A DNA stretch of 5,427 bases from Bacteroidia bacterium (GCA_014379485.1 JACMLS010000292.1:1-5427), one strand, 5' to 3'; shown: positions 1 to 5,427, counted from the first letter of the stretch. Translations and numbers: made by a program. The notes: generated by a model not told the origin, from the sequence alone.

Positions 1-33
1 AAACTTGCTAACAATTTGTTATCAGTGATTTAA
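1..33 (+). CDS. possible 3' end of an upstream gene (partial)
   Basis: Frame 1 is open from the window edge to a TAA at 31-33 and would encode a short tail reading KLANNLLSVI. The other two forward frames also stop early, so this is only weakly supported. If real, its stop lies 40 bp before bshC and the two could be cotranscribed. No function can be assigned from ten residues. Confidence 0.2.
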   Translation, partial: KLANNLLSVI

Positions 34-51
34 TGACGAATTTTGGTCTCT

Positions 52-66
52 GCGAATATTTTTCGC
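52..66 (+). other. small hairpin before the bshC start
   Basis: GCGAA (52-56) pairs with TTCGC (62-66) around a TATTT loop, ending 7 bases before the bshC ATG. It could be a weak terminator of an upstream transcript or a leader structure limiting access to the start. The tail CTTTATT is too weak to call an intrinsic terminator. A five-base-pair stem can arise by chance. Confidence 0.25.
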
Positions 67-73
67 CTTTATT

Positions 74-1669
74 ATGGAACAATTTAAGATAGATTTTAAT
101 GCAAGCGGATTGTTTAGCAATTTGTTTCTTGATTACAGTGACAAGAAAACTTTTCTTGAAAATTTTGTAGTTGATTTTCCGTCAATAGAAAATATTAAAA
201 GAGATCTGGGTTCTTTTAAGTTTGATTACCTTGACAGGAATGTACTCAAGGATGAATTGATCTCGCAGAACGCTTCCATAAAAATGTCAGGCGAAACGAT
301 GAATAATATTCTTTTGCTTTCTAAAGACAATTCGTATACGGTAACAACGGGGCATCAATTGTGTTTGTTTACAGGCCCTTCTTTTTTTATCTACAAAATT
401 ATTTCGTGCATAAAAACCTGTATTGAACTGAACAAAGAAATTCCGGGCAAACACTTTGTTCCGGTTTACTGGATGGCCACAGAAGATCATGATCTGGAAG
501 AAATTGATCATGCGTTTTTTTATGGGAAAAAAATTACCTGGAAAGTAGATGGTACAGGCAGGGCTGGAGAAATCTCAGCCAAAGGAATTGAAAAAGTACT
601 TGATGAATTGAGAGTAATTTTAGGAGATTCAGAAAATTCAAATAAAATAATTTCTCTTTTTGAAAATTCTTATTTGAAAAGCAAAAACCTGGCTGGTGCA
701 ACGCGTTTTTTAGTAAATGAGTTATTCGGAAAACACGGATTGGTTATTCTCGACGGAAATTCAAAGGCGCTTAAAGATCTTTTTAAAGAAGAAATTAAAA
801 AAGAGATATTTGATCCGCATTCATTTGAAAAAGTAAATGAAACTTCTGATGAGCTTGAAAAAGCCGGTTATCCCGTGCAGGTAGTTCCACGCGAAATAAA
901 TTTATTCTACGGAGAAAAGGGTTCCCGCGAAAGAATTATTAAATCGGGCGACAATTTTGTGGTTGTAAATTCTGACAGAACATTTAATGAAGCAGAAATT
1001 CTGAAAGAAATTGACATGAATTCTTCGGCATTCAGTCCTAACGTTGTGCTCCGCCCTTTATATCAGCAAAAGATCTTGCCAAACATTATTTATTGCGGTG
1101 GCCCAGGAGAAATGGCTTACTGGTTGCAATACAAAAGTTTTTTTGATACAACAGGAATTCATTTTCCATTTCTGCTTCCCCGCAATTTTGTTTGCCTGTT
1201 CGAAAAAAGCAATTTGGTAAAATGGAAAGCTCTTGGTTTTAATGAGGCGGATCTTTTTTCAGACGAAGAATCGCTTATAAAAATTTATGTACAAAAAGAG
1301 AGCGGGGTAATTTCATTAGAAGAGAAAAAGAAAAAGGTAGATGAATTTTTTCTGGAATTGGAAAAAGAAACTGTTGAAACAGACAAGAGCCTCGTAACTT
1401 TTGTCAGGGCCGAAAAACAAAAGGCACTGAATGGATTAGATGTTCTTGAGGCAAAACTTAATAAGTTTTTGAAACAAAAAAACGAGAACGGAATCAATCA
1501 GATCGTTTCTCTGCGCGCAAAAGTTTTTCCAACAGGTGTTTTTCAGGAACGGCAAGAAAACTTTTTTGCTTTTGTAAATAAAAGAGGATTTGGATTGCTG
1601 GATGAAATTTTTGATGAGATGGAAAGTCCGGTGGGGAAGAAGGAGATTACGGTTTTTGTATTAAGTTAA
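74..1669 (+). CDS. bshC: putative bacillithiol biosynthesis cysteine-adding enzyme BshC
   Basis: BshC is the last enzyme of bacillithiol synthesis: it is assigned the addition of cysteine to GlcN-malate, giving the low-molecular-weight thiol that replaces glutathione in many Firmicutes and Bacteroidota. It acts in the cytosol. The 531-residue length matches the family (about 530-540). Visible family blocks are TGHQ (residues 92-95) with FTGP (99-102), WMATEDHDLEE (133-143) in the nucleotide-binding-like core, LRPLYQQ (326-332), YCGGPGEMAYW (340-350), and FPTGVFQER (485-493) near the C-terminus. A Lys/Glu-rich stretch at about 411-470 fits the coiled-coil segment known in BshC. The ATG at 74 gives an N-terminus of normal length; the sequence before it is A/T-rich with no Shine-Dalgarno, usual for Bacteroidota. 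It stands alone on the + strand; bshA and bshB are not in the window. No frameshift or lost motif is apparent. Confidence 0.93.
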   Translation: MEQFKIDFNASGLFSNLFLDYSDKKTFLENFVVDFPSIENIKRDLGSFKFDYLDRNVLKDELISQNASIKMSGETMNNILLLSKDNSYTVTTGHQLCLFTGPSFFIYKIISCIKTCIELNKEIPGKHFVPVYWMATEDHDLEEIDHAFFYGKKITWKVDGTGRAGEISAKGIEKVLDELRVILGDSENSNKIISLFENSYLKSKNLAGATRFLVNELFGKHGLVILDGNSKALKDLFKEEIKKEIFDPHSFEKVNETSDELEKAGYPVQVVPREINLFYGEKGSRERIIKSGDNFVVVNSDRTFNEAEILKEIDMNSSAFSPNVVLRPLYQQKILPNIIYCGGPGEMAYWLQYKSFFDTTGIHFPFLLPRNFVCLFEKSNLVKWKALGFNEADLFSDEESLIKIYVQKESGVISLEEKKKKVDEFFLELEKETVETDKSLVTFVRAEKQKALNGLDVLEAKLNKFLKQKNENGINQIVSLRAKVFPTGVFQERQENFFAFVNKRGFGLLDEIFDEMESPVGKKEITVFVLS

Positions 1670-1674
1670 ATTGC

Positions 1675-1727
1675 GATTGGTTGGAAGGATGTTTATGTTT
1701 GAAGCATTCAATCTTCCAATCAAAATC
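1675..1727. terminator. hairpin between convergent genes, possible bidirectional terminator
   Basis: TTGGAAG (1681-1687) pairs with CTTCCAA (1713-1719). The stem extends outward through TTGG/TCAA pairs (1677-1680 with 1720-1723, one G-T) and, past a bulge, to GA (1675-1676) with TC (1726-1727). It sits exactly between the bshC stop and the stop of the minus-strand hydrolase gene, and overlaps that stop codon. It lacks a clear T-run on either side, so termination is inferred from position and folding only. Confidence 0.4.
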
Positions 1728-2421
1728 ACTCCCCATTCTTCCAACTCTTCAAAAACTCCGTATCCTCTGTCAAATACCCAACAACTTTATAAGCCGAATG
1801 TTCCAGCACCGGAGAATTAACTGCAATTTCTTTGATCACTTTTTTATCTGACCAGCCGTAACCGTTTGAGTGAATGAAAAACAAACTGTCGCCCGTATTT
1901 ACAATAAAACCGGTGTGGCTGTCAAGGCCAATAACAAAAACTCCTTTGCCGTGTTTTTTTACATCGTTGCAAAATTTTTCGTTTTTAAAATTGCTGTAGC
2001 GTTTTATGTGGTCTTCTGTTGTGAGTGTTTTTATCATTTGTTCACTTGCGCAGCAGGCAAGTTTTACACGTTCAAGTTTTACACCTGCGTCTCTTAAAAC
2101 GGTGGTTACAAAATAGCCGCAGGCAATTTTTCCCTGTCGCGGTACCTGTGTAATTCCATTAAAATCCCACTCAGTATCATACCAGAACGGAAACATTTTT
2201 TTGTACATGAAACCTGTAAAAGCATCTTTGCTTGCCGCGACAGAAGTTTTTTTCTTCAGCTCAGCAACAGAAGTTTTAAGCGTATCATATTTTCCGGGCG
2301 AGTAGATTTTATCCAACTGCACTTTCACCTCTTTTTCTTTTTTACCATTCAGTTTATTAAAGGTAAAATAGCCAAGCCCGCCAAGAGCCACAAAAAACAA
2401 AGCGATCTTCATTTTTTTCAT
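1726..2421 (-). CDS. putative membrane-anchored papain-fold (NlpC/P60- or CHAP-like) cysteine hydrolase
   Basis: The 231-residue product starts with Lys residues and a hydrophobic segment (about 6-21), a signal anchor or uncleaved signal peptide, so the rest is probably exported. A Lys-rich linker (27-60) leads to a compact domain with the papain-like order of residues: Cys101 at a helix start in GKIACGYFVTTVL (the CGYF context resembles NlpC/P60 nucleophile helices), His169 in LDSHTGFIV at a strand start, and a polar site around His184 in FIHSNG. Other cysteines are Cys123, Cys124 and Cys151. Known members of this fold cleave peptidoglycan peptides or amides, but that activity here is inference from residue order. 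It converges with bshC and lies over 400 bp from the upstream pspC-like gene, so it is probably monocistronic. Met4 is an alternative start. The exact family was not recognised. Confidence 0.6.
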   Translation of the reverse strand: MKKMKIALFFVALGGLGYFTFNKLNGKKEKEVKVQLDKIYSPGKYDTLKTSVAELKKKTSVAASKDAFTGFMYKKMFPFWYDTEWDFNGITQVPRQGKIACGYFVTTVLRDAGVKLERVKLACCASEQMIKTLTTEDHIKRYSNFKNEKFCNDVKKHGKGVFVIGLDSHTGFIVNTGDSLFFIHSNGYGWSDKKVIKEIAVNSPVLEHSAYKVVGYLTEDTEFLKSWKNGE

Positions 2422-2447
2422 GTTTCTAAATTAACGCTATTAGAAAC
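2422..2447 (-). promoter_or_regulatory. perfect 8-bp inverted repeat abutting the hydrolase start codon
   Basis: GTTTCTAA (2422-2429) and TTAGAAAC (2440-2447) are exact inverse complements around a 10-base spacer. The left arm touches the ATG of the minus-strand hydrolase gene (2419-2421). As DNA it could be a dimeric repressor operator; as RNA it would fold a hairpin right against the start codon. A poor -7-like match (TAAGTTTC on the minus strand, 2443-2450) overlaps the right arm. The symmetry is seen directly; the role is inferred. Confidence 0.4.
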
Positions 2448-2501
2448 TTAAGTAACAAGGCCAAATGTTATTTTTCCCTAAAACGATGTTTAAAAGGGGG
2501 A

Positions 2502-2580
2502 ACGCGGATGACGCGGATTAGGCTGATGATCGCGGATATTTTTTTCAGGATTAAATGACACTGATTTTCACTGAAAGATA
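2502..2580. repeat. degenerate 9-bp GCGGAT-type intergenic repeat
   Basis: Tandem units ACGCGGATG (2502-2510), ACGCGGATT (2511-2519), AGGCTGATG (2520-2528) and ATCGCGGAT (2529-2537) are followed by a T-run and then two CACTGA copies ten bases apart (2559-2564, 2569-2574). The block is GC-richer than its surroundings and contains no credible gene. From memory, similar "ACGCGGATtaACGCGGAT" strings occur between genes in many Bacteroidota genomes, so this is probably one copy of a dispersed repeat family. That relation was not checked here. Confidence 0.5.
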
Positions 2581-2592
2581 AAGTTCACACGA

Positions 2593-2715
2593 CTGGCATC
2601 TCAAAAAATCCATTTAACAAGGCGCACCGCAAAATTAAAAGCGCAGCTTATGACTATAAGTGAGGATTTTAATTTTGTGGTTTAACGCAGTAAAATGAAT
2701 TTTTTGAGATACCAG
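2593..2715. repeat. long nested imperfect inverted repeat (MITE/REP-like hairpin)
   Basis: The two halves of this 123-base segment fold on each other. CTGG (2593-2596) pairs with CCAG (2712-2715). ATCTCAAAAAAT (2598-2609) pairs exactly with ATTTTTTGAGAT (2699-2710), followed by CATTT (2611-2615) with AAATG (2693-2697). A poorly paired belt follows. Then ACCGCAAAATTAAAA (2626-2640) pairs with 2667-2681 with one G-T. At the tip, CTTAT (2647-2651) pairs with ATAAG (2656-2660) around GACT, in register with the inner arms. It has no coding potential and no obvious flanking duplication. It could be a small non-autonomous mobile element, a REP-like palindrome, or a structured 3' RNA of the pspC transcript. 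Confidence 0.6.
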
Positions 2716-2750
2716 AAAAAAAAATCTCTGAGCCGTTACACCCAGAGACC
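2716..2750 (-). terminator. rho-independent terminator of the padR-pspC operon
   Basis: Read on the minus strand, TCTCTG (from 2743-2748) pairs with CAGAGA (from 2725-2730) around a 12-base loop and is followed by nine T residues (complement of A2716-2724). This is a classic intrinsic terminator, about 80 bases after the pspC-like stop. On the + strand the T5 run at 2751-2755 gives a weaker tail, so it may work in both directions. The T-run abuts the outer end of the long hairpin at 2593-2715. Confidence 0.7.
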
Positions 2751-2760
2751 TTTTTCATTC

Positions 2761-2822
2761 AACCTAACCTACCTTATTAACCTTAACTTAAACCTTATAC
2801 TTATACTCTATACTTATACTGT
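2761..2822. repeat. low-complexity tract with a 13-bp tandem duplication
   Basis: ATACTTATACTCT (2797-2809) is followed directly by ATACTTATACTGT (2810-2822), 12 of 13 bases identical. The preceding bases hold three ACCTTA copies (2771, 2780, 2792) among CTAAC/TTAAC variants. On the minus strand the tract lies in the 3' untranslated stretch between the pspC-like stop and the terminator. Replication slippage is the simplest origin. Confidence 0.55.
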
Positions 2823-2829
2823 ACACAAA

Positions 2830-4506
2830 TTAATTCCCATCATGTATATCATCCACTTCTTTCTCAATCTTATCCATCTGCTCTTCAAGTTTCAGTTCAA
2901 TTTTCTTTTCAATTTTCCTTTTCAACCTGTCTTCAAAATTCTCTTTTTCTTCAAGGTCTTTGCAATCTATACACTCTAAACCAACAGGTGTCATTTTCCA
3001 TTTTCTTGCCACCATGTCCTTGTCATCTGTATTGGTTGTGTTTTTAACATCGTAAATAGCGTGTTCAACAGAACGGTCAAGATAGATCACTTTATTTTTC
3101 GGAACTTTTATATACACATCAACAGACTGGTTTTTCCATTTGTCGTTTGCGCCTACAGAAAAATAGTTGTTCAACAAAATGGCAGAGTCCTTCAAAGAAT
3201 AGTTGTAAACGATCTTGCGGGCGTTGCCTTTAGCGTTCTCTTTATCGGGCCCGTGTGCAGAGCTTATTACCAGCACCTCAAGCGTATCAAGATGGTTTGG
3301 TATAATGTGAACGCGCACCGTGCTAATAAATATTTTTCTGTCTGCCTCTTTAATAATCATATCTCCGTCAATAGTAACGCGGCCGTTTTCATTGCTCTCT
3401 TCATAGAAAAAATTCTCTGCGTTGTATTTGTCAGCCATGTTCATACCTATAAACAAGGTGTCTGTATTTGGTTGCGAAGGAAATTGTCTGTTCTTTACTT
3501 CGGCGTATTCAGAAAAACCTGCAACAGTTCTTAGTGTAACAGAAACGCAGATCGCAATTCCAATCACTAATAATAATCCTGCAGCAATATTTATCCATTT
3601 ATTGCGGTATTTGAGTTTGAATAAAAGTTTTATTCCAACATATAAAAGCATAATGATTGGTATACCGAAAGCAAGTATTGCACCCAGATATAATAAAACT
3701 TTTTGCGTTGGGTCGTCAAAAACACCATTCAGGTATTCTCCTGCACCGGCAGATCCGTTTGCAACAGAAAAACCAAATAGTCCTAATACAAACATGATTA
3801 GTAAAAATGTGGCTAAGCCCACAAGAAATAATCCAAGACATCTTAATACAACGTTTCCGAGAACTCTCCAGAAACTGGTTCCTGAACCTGCTCCATCCCT
3901 TACTTTTTTTCTTGGCAGCCCGGCTTCTTCTATTACACTTTTACTAATAGTATTTACATCTACACTTTCGCCACGCATTTGTAATTTTTCTGCTGTAGTT
4001 CTGGCATCGGGAACAACGATCCAGAGAATAATGTAAGCAAAGAATCCTGCACCACCTGCCCAGATCAGCGCAATAAAAATAATACGCACCCACACAACAT
4101 CCCAGTTCAGGTAATGTGCAATACCATTACACACACCACCCATTACTCTCGAGTCAGGATCGCGGAAAAGTCTTCTTCTAACTCTTCCTCCGTTGTTAAT
4201 ATTGGTTTCTGCTTTTTTCTCTTCTTGTGCGGCTTGTGCTTCATCTCCGCCGTAATCTTCGGGCTTACCCATTATTCCAACAACATGTTCAATGTCTTCC
4301 ATTGTAACTACTTGTTTTGAAACAGAAATTTTTTCCTGCAGCAATTCTGCAATACGGCTTTCTATATCAGCCATAATTTCATCGCGCCCGTCAGAGCTGC
4401 TGAAATAGCCGCGTATGGTTGCCAGGTATTTACTTAAACTTTCATAGGCACCTTCATCTATATGAAAATTTATGCCGCTTATATTTATAGTTATTGTTTT
4501 GTTCAT
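2830..4506 (-). CDS. PspC-domain inner-membrane protein with long C-terminal extension
   Basis: The 558-residue protein begins with a soluble domain (about 1-88, KTITINISG then an acidic helical part) and a Glu/Ala-rich linker. A PspC domain follows (about 110-168): RRRLFRDPDSRVMGGVCNGI, then AHYLNW, ending in a membrane helix and the typical VPDA. More membrane helices are likely at about 215-246, 268-296 and 304-323. Residues 330-510 look beta-rich, followed by a Cys512-x-x-Cys515 pair and a highly charged coiled-coil-like tail (518-556). PspC proteins act in the phage-shock/envelope-stress response; E. coli PspC is only about 120 residues, so this is the long multidomain form known from Bacteroidota. 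Which side of the membrane carries the C-terminus is uncertain. The gene starts 19 bp after the padR stop, so the two are almost certainly cotranscribed and PadR probably controls it. Its ligand or partner cannot be read from the sequence. Confidence 0.85.
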   Translation of the reverse strand: MNKTITINISGINFHIDEGAYESLSKYLATIRGYFSSSDGRDEIMADIESRIAELLQEKISVSKQVVTMEDIEHVVGIMGKPEDYGGDEAQAAQEEKKAETNINNGGRVRRRLFRDPDSRVMGGVCNGIAHYLNWDVVWVRIIFIALIWAGGAGFFAYIILWIVVPDARTTAEKLQMRGESVDVNTISKSVIEEAGLPRKKVRDGAGSGTSFWRVLGNVVLRCLGLFLVGLATFLLIMFVLGLFGFSVANGSAGAGEYLNGVFDDPTQKVLLYLGAILAFGIPIIMLLYVGIKLLFKLKYRNKWINIAAGLLLVIGIAICVSVTLRTVAGFSEYAEVKNRQFPSQPNTDTLFIGMNMADKYNAENFFYEESNENGRVTIDGDMIIKEADRKIFISTVRVHIIPNHLDTLEVLVISSAHGPDKENAKGNARKIVYNYSLKDSAILLNNYFSVGANDKWKNQSVDVYIKVPKNKVIYLDRSVEHAIYDVKNTTNTDDKDMVARKWKMTPVGLECIDCKDLEEKENFEDRLKRKIEKKIELKLEEQMDKIEKEVDDIHDGN

Positions 4507-4525
4507 TTTGCTTGTTTAAATAGGT

Positions 4526-4912
4526 TTATACTATAGGATGAATGTTTTGTTCTGAGTTGTTTGCAGCATCGTTGCTGTTTTTTGATGTTTCAATGGTTTT
4601 GTTCACCGCATCAACCAGTTCCTGCCAGCTTGTTTGCAGTTCTTTTAAAAATGTTTCGCCAATTTCTGTGTTGTGATAATATTTTCTTGGCGGTCCGCTT
4701 GTACTTTCTTCCCACCGGTAGGTGAGCAGGCCCATGTTTTTTAAGCGTGTAAGCAAAGGATATAATGTACCTTCTACCACAACCAGTTTTGTATCTTTCA
4801 GTTTTTCTATTATTTCTGTTGGATAATGTTCGCCGGTACTTAAGATAGAAAGGATACAAAGTTCAAGAACTCCCTTGCGCATCTGTGCCTTTGTGTTTTC
4901 TGAGTTTACCAT
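4526..4912 (-). CDS. PadR-family transcriptional regulator
   Basis: This 128-residue protein is a short (PadR-s2-like) winged helix-turn-helix repressor. Helix 1 begins at about residue 11 (MRKGVLELCILSIL); HYPTEIIEKL (29-38) is the second helix; the recognition helix region is VEGTLYPLLTRLKNMGLL (46-63), the family's most conserved block. The wing follows with SGPPRKYYHNTEIG (72-85), and a helix at about 86-108 should make the dimer. The Asn/Ser-rich tail (109-128) looks disordered. PadR proteins usually repress their own operon and a neighbouring membrane protein gene, released by a small ligand or envelope signal. Here the regulated partner is presumably the PspC-domain gene 19 bp downstream. 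The palindrome just upstream (4937-4948) is a candidate autoregulatory site. No effector can be inferred. Confidence 0.92.
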   Translation of the reverse strand: MVNSENTKAQMRKGVLELCILSILSTGEHYPTEIIEKLKDTKLVVVEGTLYPLLTRLKNMGLLTYRWEESTSGPPRKYYHNTEIGETFLKELQTSWQELVDAVNKTIETSKNSNDAANNSEQNIHPIV

Positions 4913-4921
4913 TTTTTTAAA

Positions 4922-4953
4922 TTAGTTGATTTGTTGTAAAATATTTTAGTTGA
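4922..4953 (-). promoter_or_regulatory. candidate padR operator: palindrome framed by direct repeats
   Basis: TAAAATATTTTA (4937-4948) is a perfect 12-bp palindrome, 24 bases before the padR start. TTAGTTGA occurs twice (4922-4929 and 4946-4953), exactly 24 bp apart, the second copy overlapping the palindrome edge. PadR dimers bind AT-rich palindromes near their own promoters, so this is a plausible autoregulatory site. In AT-rich DNA such a palindrome can also occur by chance. No strong -7 box is visible here; TATTTTAC on the minus strand is a poor match. Confidence 0.35.
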
Positions 4954-4960
4954 AGATTTT

Positions 4961-5302
4961 TTAAATAACCTTGAAGTTGATATTGATCGTGTACAAGGTG
5001 TTTGATTTGAATTGTGTAAAATTCAGTTTGCTGAACTGGCTCTCAACAGAATTTTTTAAGAGCGGATCCGGGCAGATACAAAGCACCTGTTCAACCGAAC
5101 CCGCTTTATCTACAATGAAAAGAACTTTTACGTTTTTTTCAAAGCCCTGCGTAATAAATTGCTGAGGTATCCTGATCATGTTTTGAATTTGAAGGCCCGC
5201 AGGATTCATCATTTTTTTATCAGGCAAAGAACCGTTTGCAGTTAATGATGCAACAGATCCGGTAATCATTAATGCGGCAATAAGTGATTTTATAATTTTC
5301 AT
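4961..5302 (-). CDS. small secreted protein resembling a stand-alone TonB C-terminal domain
   Basis: The 113-residue product has a clear signal peptide: MKIIK, a hydrophobic run (7-20) and a probable cleavage near residues 21-24, so the mature protein is periplasmic or secreted. The mature part (about 56-113) follows the TonB_C pattern: strand VKVLFIVDKAGSVEQVLCI (58-76), then DPLLKNSVESQFSKLNF (79-95) as the helix and second strand region, and a closing strand YTININFKV (104-112). Many Bacteroidota proteins carry this fold at the end of TonB-like or M56 peptidase proteins; here it stands alone with neither membrane anchor nor proline-rich spacer. A Cys75-x-Cys77 pair is notable. The similarity is by eye, so the function stays open. 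It precedes padR by 48 bp with no terminator between, so cotranscription is possible. The -7 box at 5409-5416 is its likely promoter. Confidence 0.7.
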   Translation of the reverse strand: MKIIKSLIAALMITGSVASLTANGSLPDKKMMNPAGLQIQNMIRIPQQFITQGFEKNVKVLFIVDKAGSVEQVLCICPDPLLKNSVESQFSKLNFTQFKSNTLYTININFKVI

Positions 5303-5357
5303 TTTTTAGTTTTTAATTTGGTTTTTAAATTTCTTTTATTGAAATGTATTACTGTTT

Positions 5358-5388
5358 TGCAAACTTTGCCGGTTATTGGATGTTTGCA
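5358..5388 (-). promoter_or_regulatory. 7-bp inverted repeat in the leader of the TonB_C-like gene
   Basis: TGCAAAC (5358-5364) and GTTTGCA (5382-5388) are exact inverse complements 17 bases apart. They lie between the candidate -7 box and the start at 5302, inside a leader of about 100 bases. They could form a leader hairpin or bind a dimeric regulator just downstream of the start of transcription. The arms are short, so chance is possible. Confidence 0.25.
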
Positions 5389-5408
5389 TTACCCCTTAAT
5401 CGACAATA

Positions 5409-5416
5409 CAAAGATA
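5409..5416 (-). promoter_or_regulatory. Bacteroidota-type -7 promoter box
   Basis: On the minus strand this reads TATCTTTG, an exact match to the TAnnTTTG -7 consensus of the primary sigma factor in Bacteroidota. Transcription would start near 5402 and run toward the TonB_C-like gene, giving a leader of about 100 bases. The matching -33 TTTG element would fall beyond the window end, so it cannot be confirmed. Confidence 0.5.
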
Positions 5417-5427
5417 TGGTTATTTAA

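Noticed and set aside
57..64. TATTTTTC as a -7 box for bshC
   Set aside because: Seven of eight positions match, but it would start transcription almost at the ATG and has no -33 element at the usual spacing; A/T-rich DNA gives such matches often.
74..1669. bshC as part of a new biosynthetic cluster
   Set aside because: No other thiol or metabolic genes are in the window; its only neighbour converges with it and looks unrelated.
2611..2697. Integron attC-like site (TTTAAC...near two imperfect inverted arms)
   Set aside because: TTTAACAAGG at the left resembles the attC RYYYAAC end, but no GTTRRRY partner lies at the right place, and no integrase or cassette genes are nearby.
2422..2829. CRISPR array, tRNA or other known RNA gene in the gene-free stretch
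   Set aside because: Repeats are not regularly spaced with unique spacers, and no cloverleaf or known riboswitch core was found by eye.
2695..2979. Open + strand frame starting inside the long hairpin
   Set aside because: It runs antisense into the pspC-like gene, is Leu/Phe/Tyr-rich low-complexity sequence, and crosses a terminator and the tandem duplication.
3061..4036. Two long + strand open frames opposite the PspC-domain gene
   Set aside because: They lie wholly antisense to a gene with clear domain content and show no recognisable motif; they mirror its codon pattern.

Overview
The window looks like chromosomal DNA from an AT-rich member of the Bacteroidota (Flavobacteriia, Sphingobacteriia or Chitinophagia-like). 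The signs are A/T-rich leaders without Shine-Dalgarno sequences before every start, a TAnnTTTG-type -7 promoter box near the right end, a bshC-type bacillithiol gene, and a PadR regulator paired with a long PspC-domain membrane protein. The assignment rests on gene style and family knowledge, not on a marker gene.

Layout: on the + strand, 74-1669 encodes BshC, the cysteine-adding enzyme of bacillithiol synthesis. It converges with a minus-strand gene (1726-2421) for a membrane-anchored or secreted protein that looks like a papain-fold (NlpC/P60- or CHAP-like) cysteine hydrolase; a hairpin lies between the two stops. A gene-free stretch of about 400 bases (2422-2829) follows. It holds an 8-bp inverted repeat at the hydrolase start, a 9-bp degenerate GCGGAT repeat, a long nested hairpin of about 120 bases, a rho-independent terminator, and a 13-bp tandem duplication. 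Then, all on the minus strand and read right to left, come a small secreted protein resembling a lone TonB C-terminal domain (4961-5302), a PadR-family regulator (4526-4912) and a PspC-domain envelope protein (2830-4506). PadR and PspC are 19 bp apart and almost certainly one operon. The small secreted protein is 48 bp upstream and may be cotranscribed from the promoter near 5409-5416.

How the genes fit: PadR probably controls its own operon with the PspC-domain protein, a pairing that fits envelope-stress sensing. A 12-bp palindrome and a direct repeat just before padR are candidate operator sequences. The hydrolase candidate and the TonB_C-like protein are also envelope proteins, but nothing here links them to one pathway. 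BshC appears independent.

I found no convincing new multi-gene system. The least explained items are the intergenic hairpin and repeat cluster, the lone secreted TonB_C-like domain, and the possible operators at padR and at the hydrolase gene.
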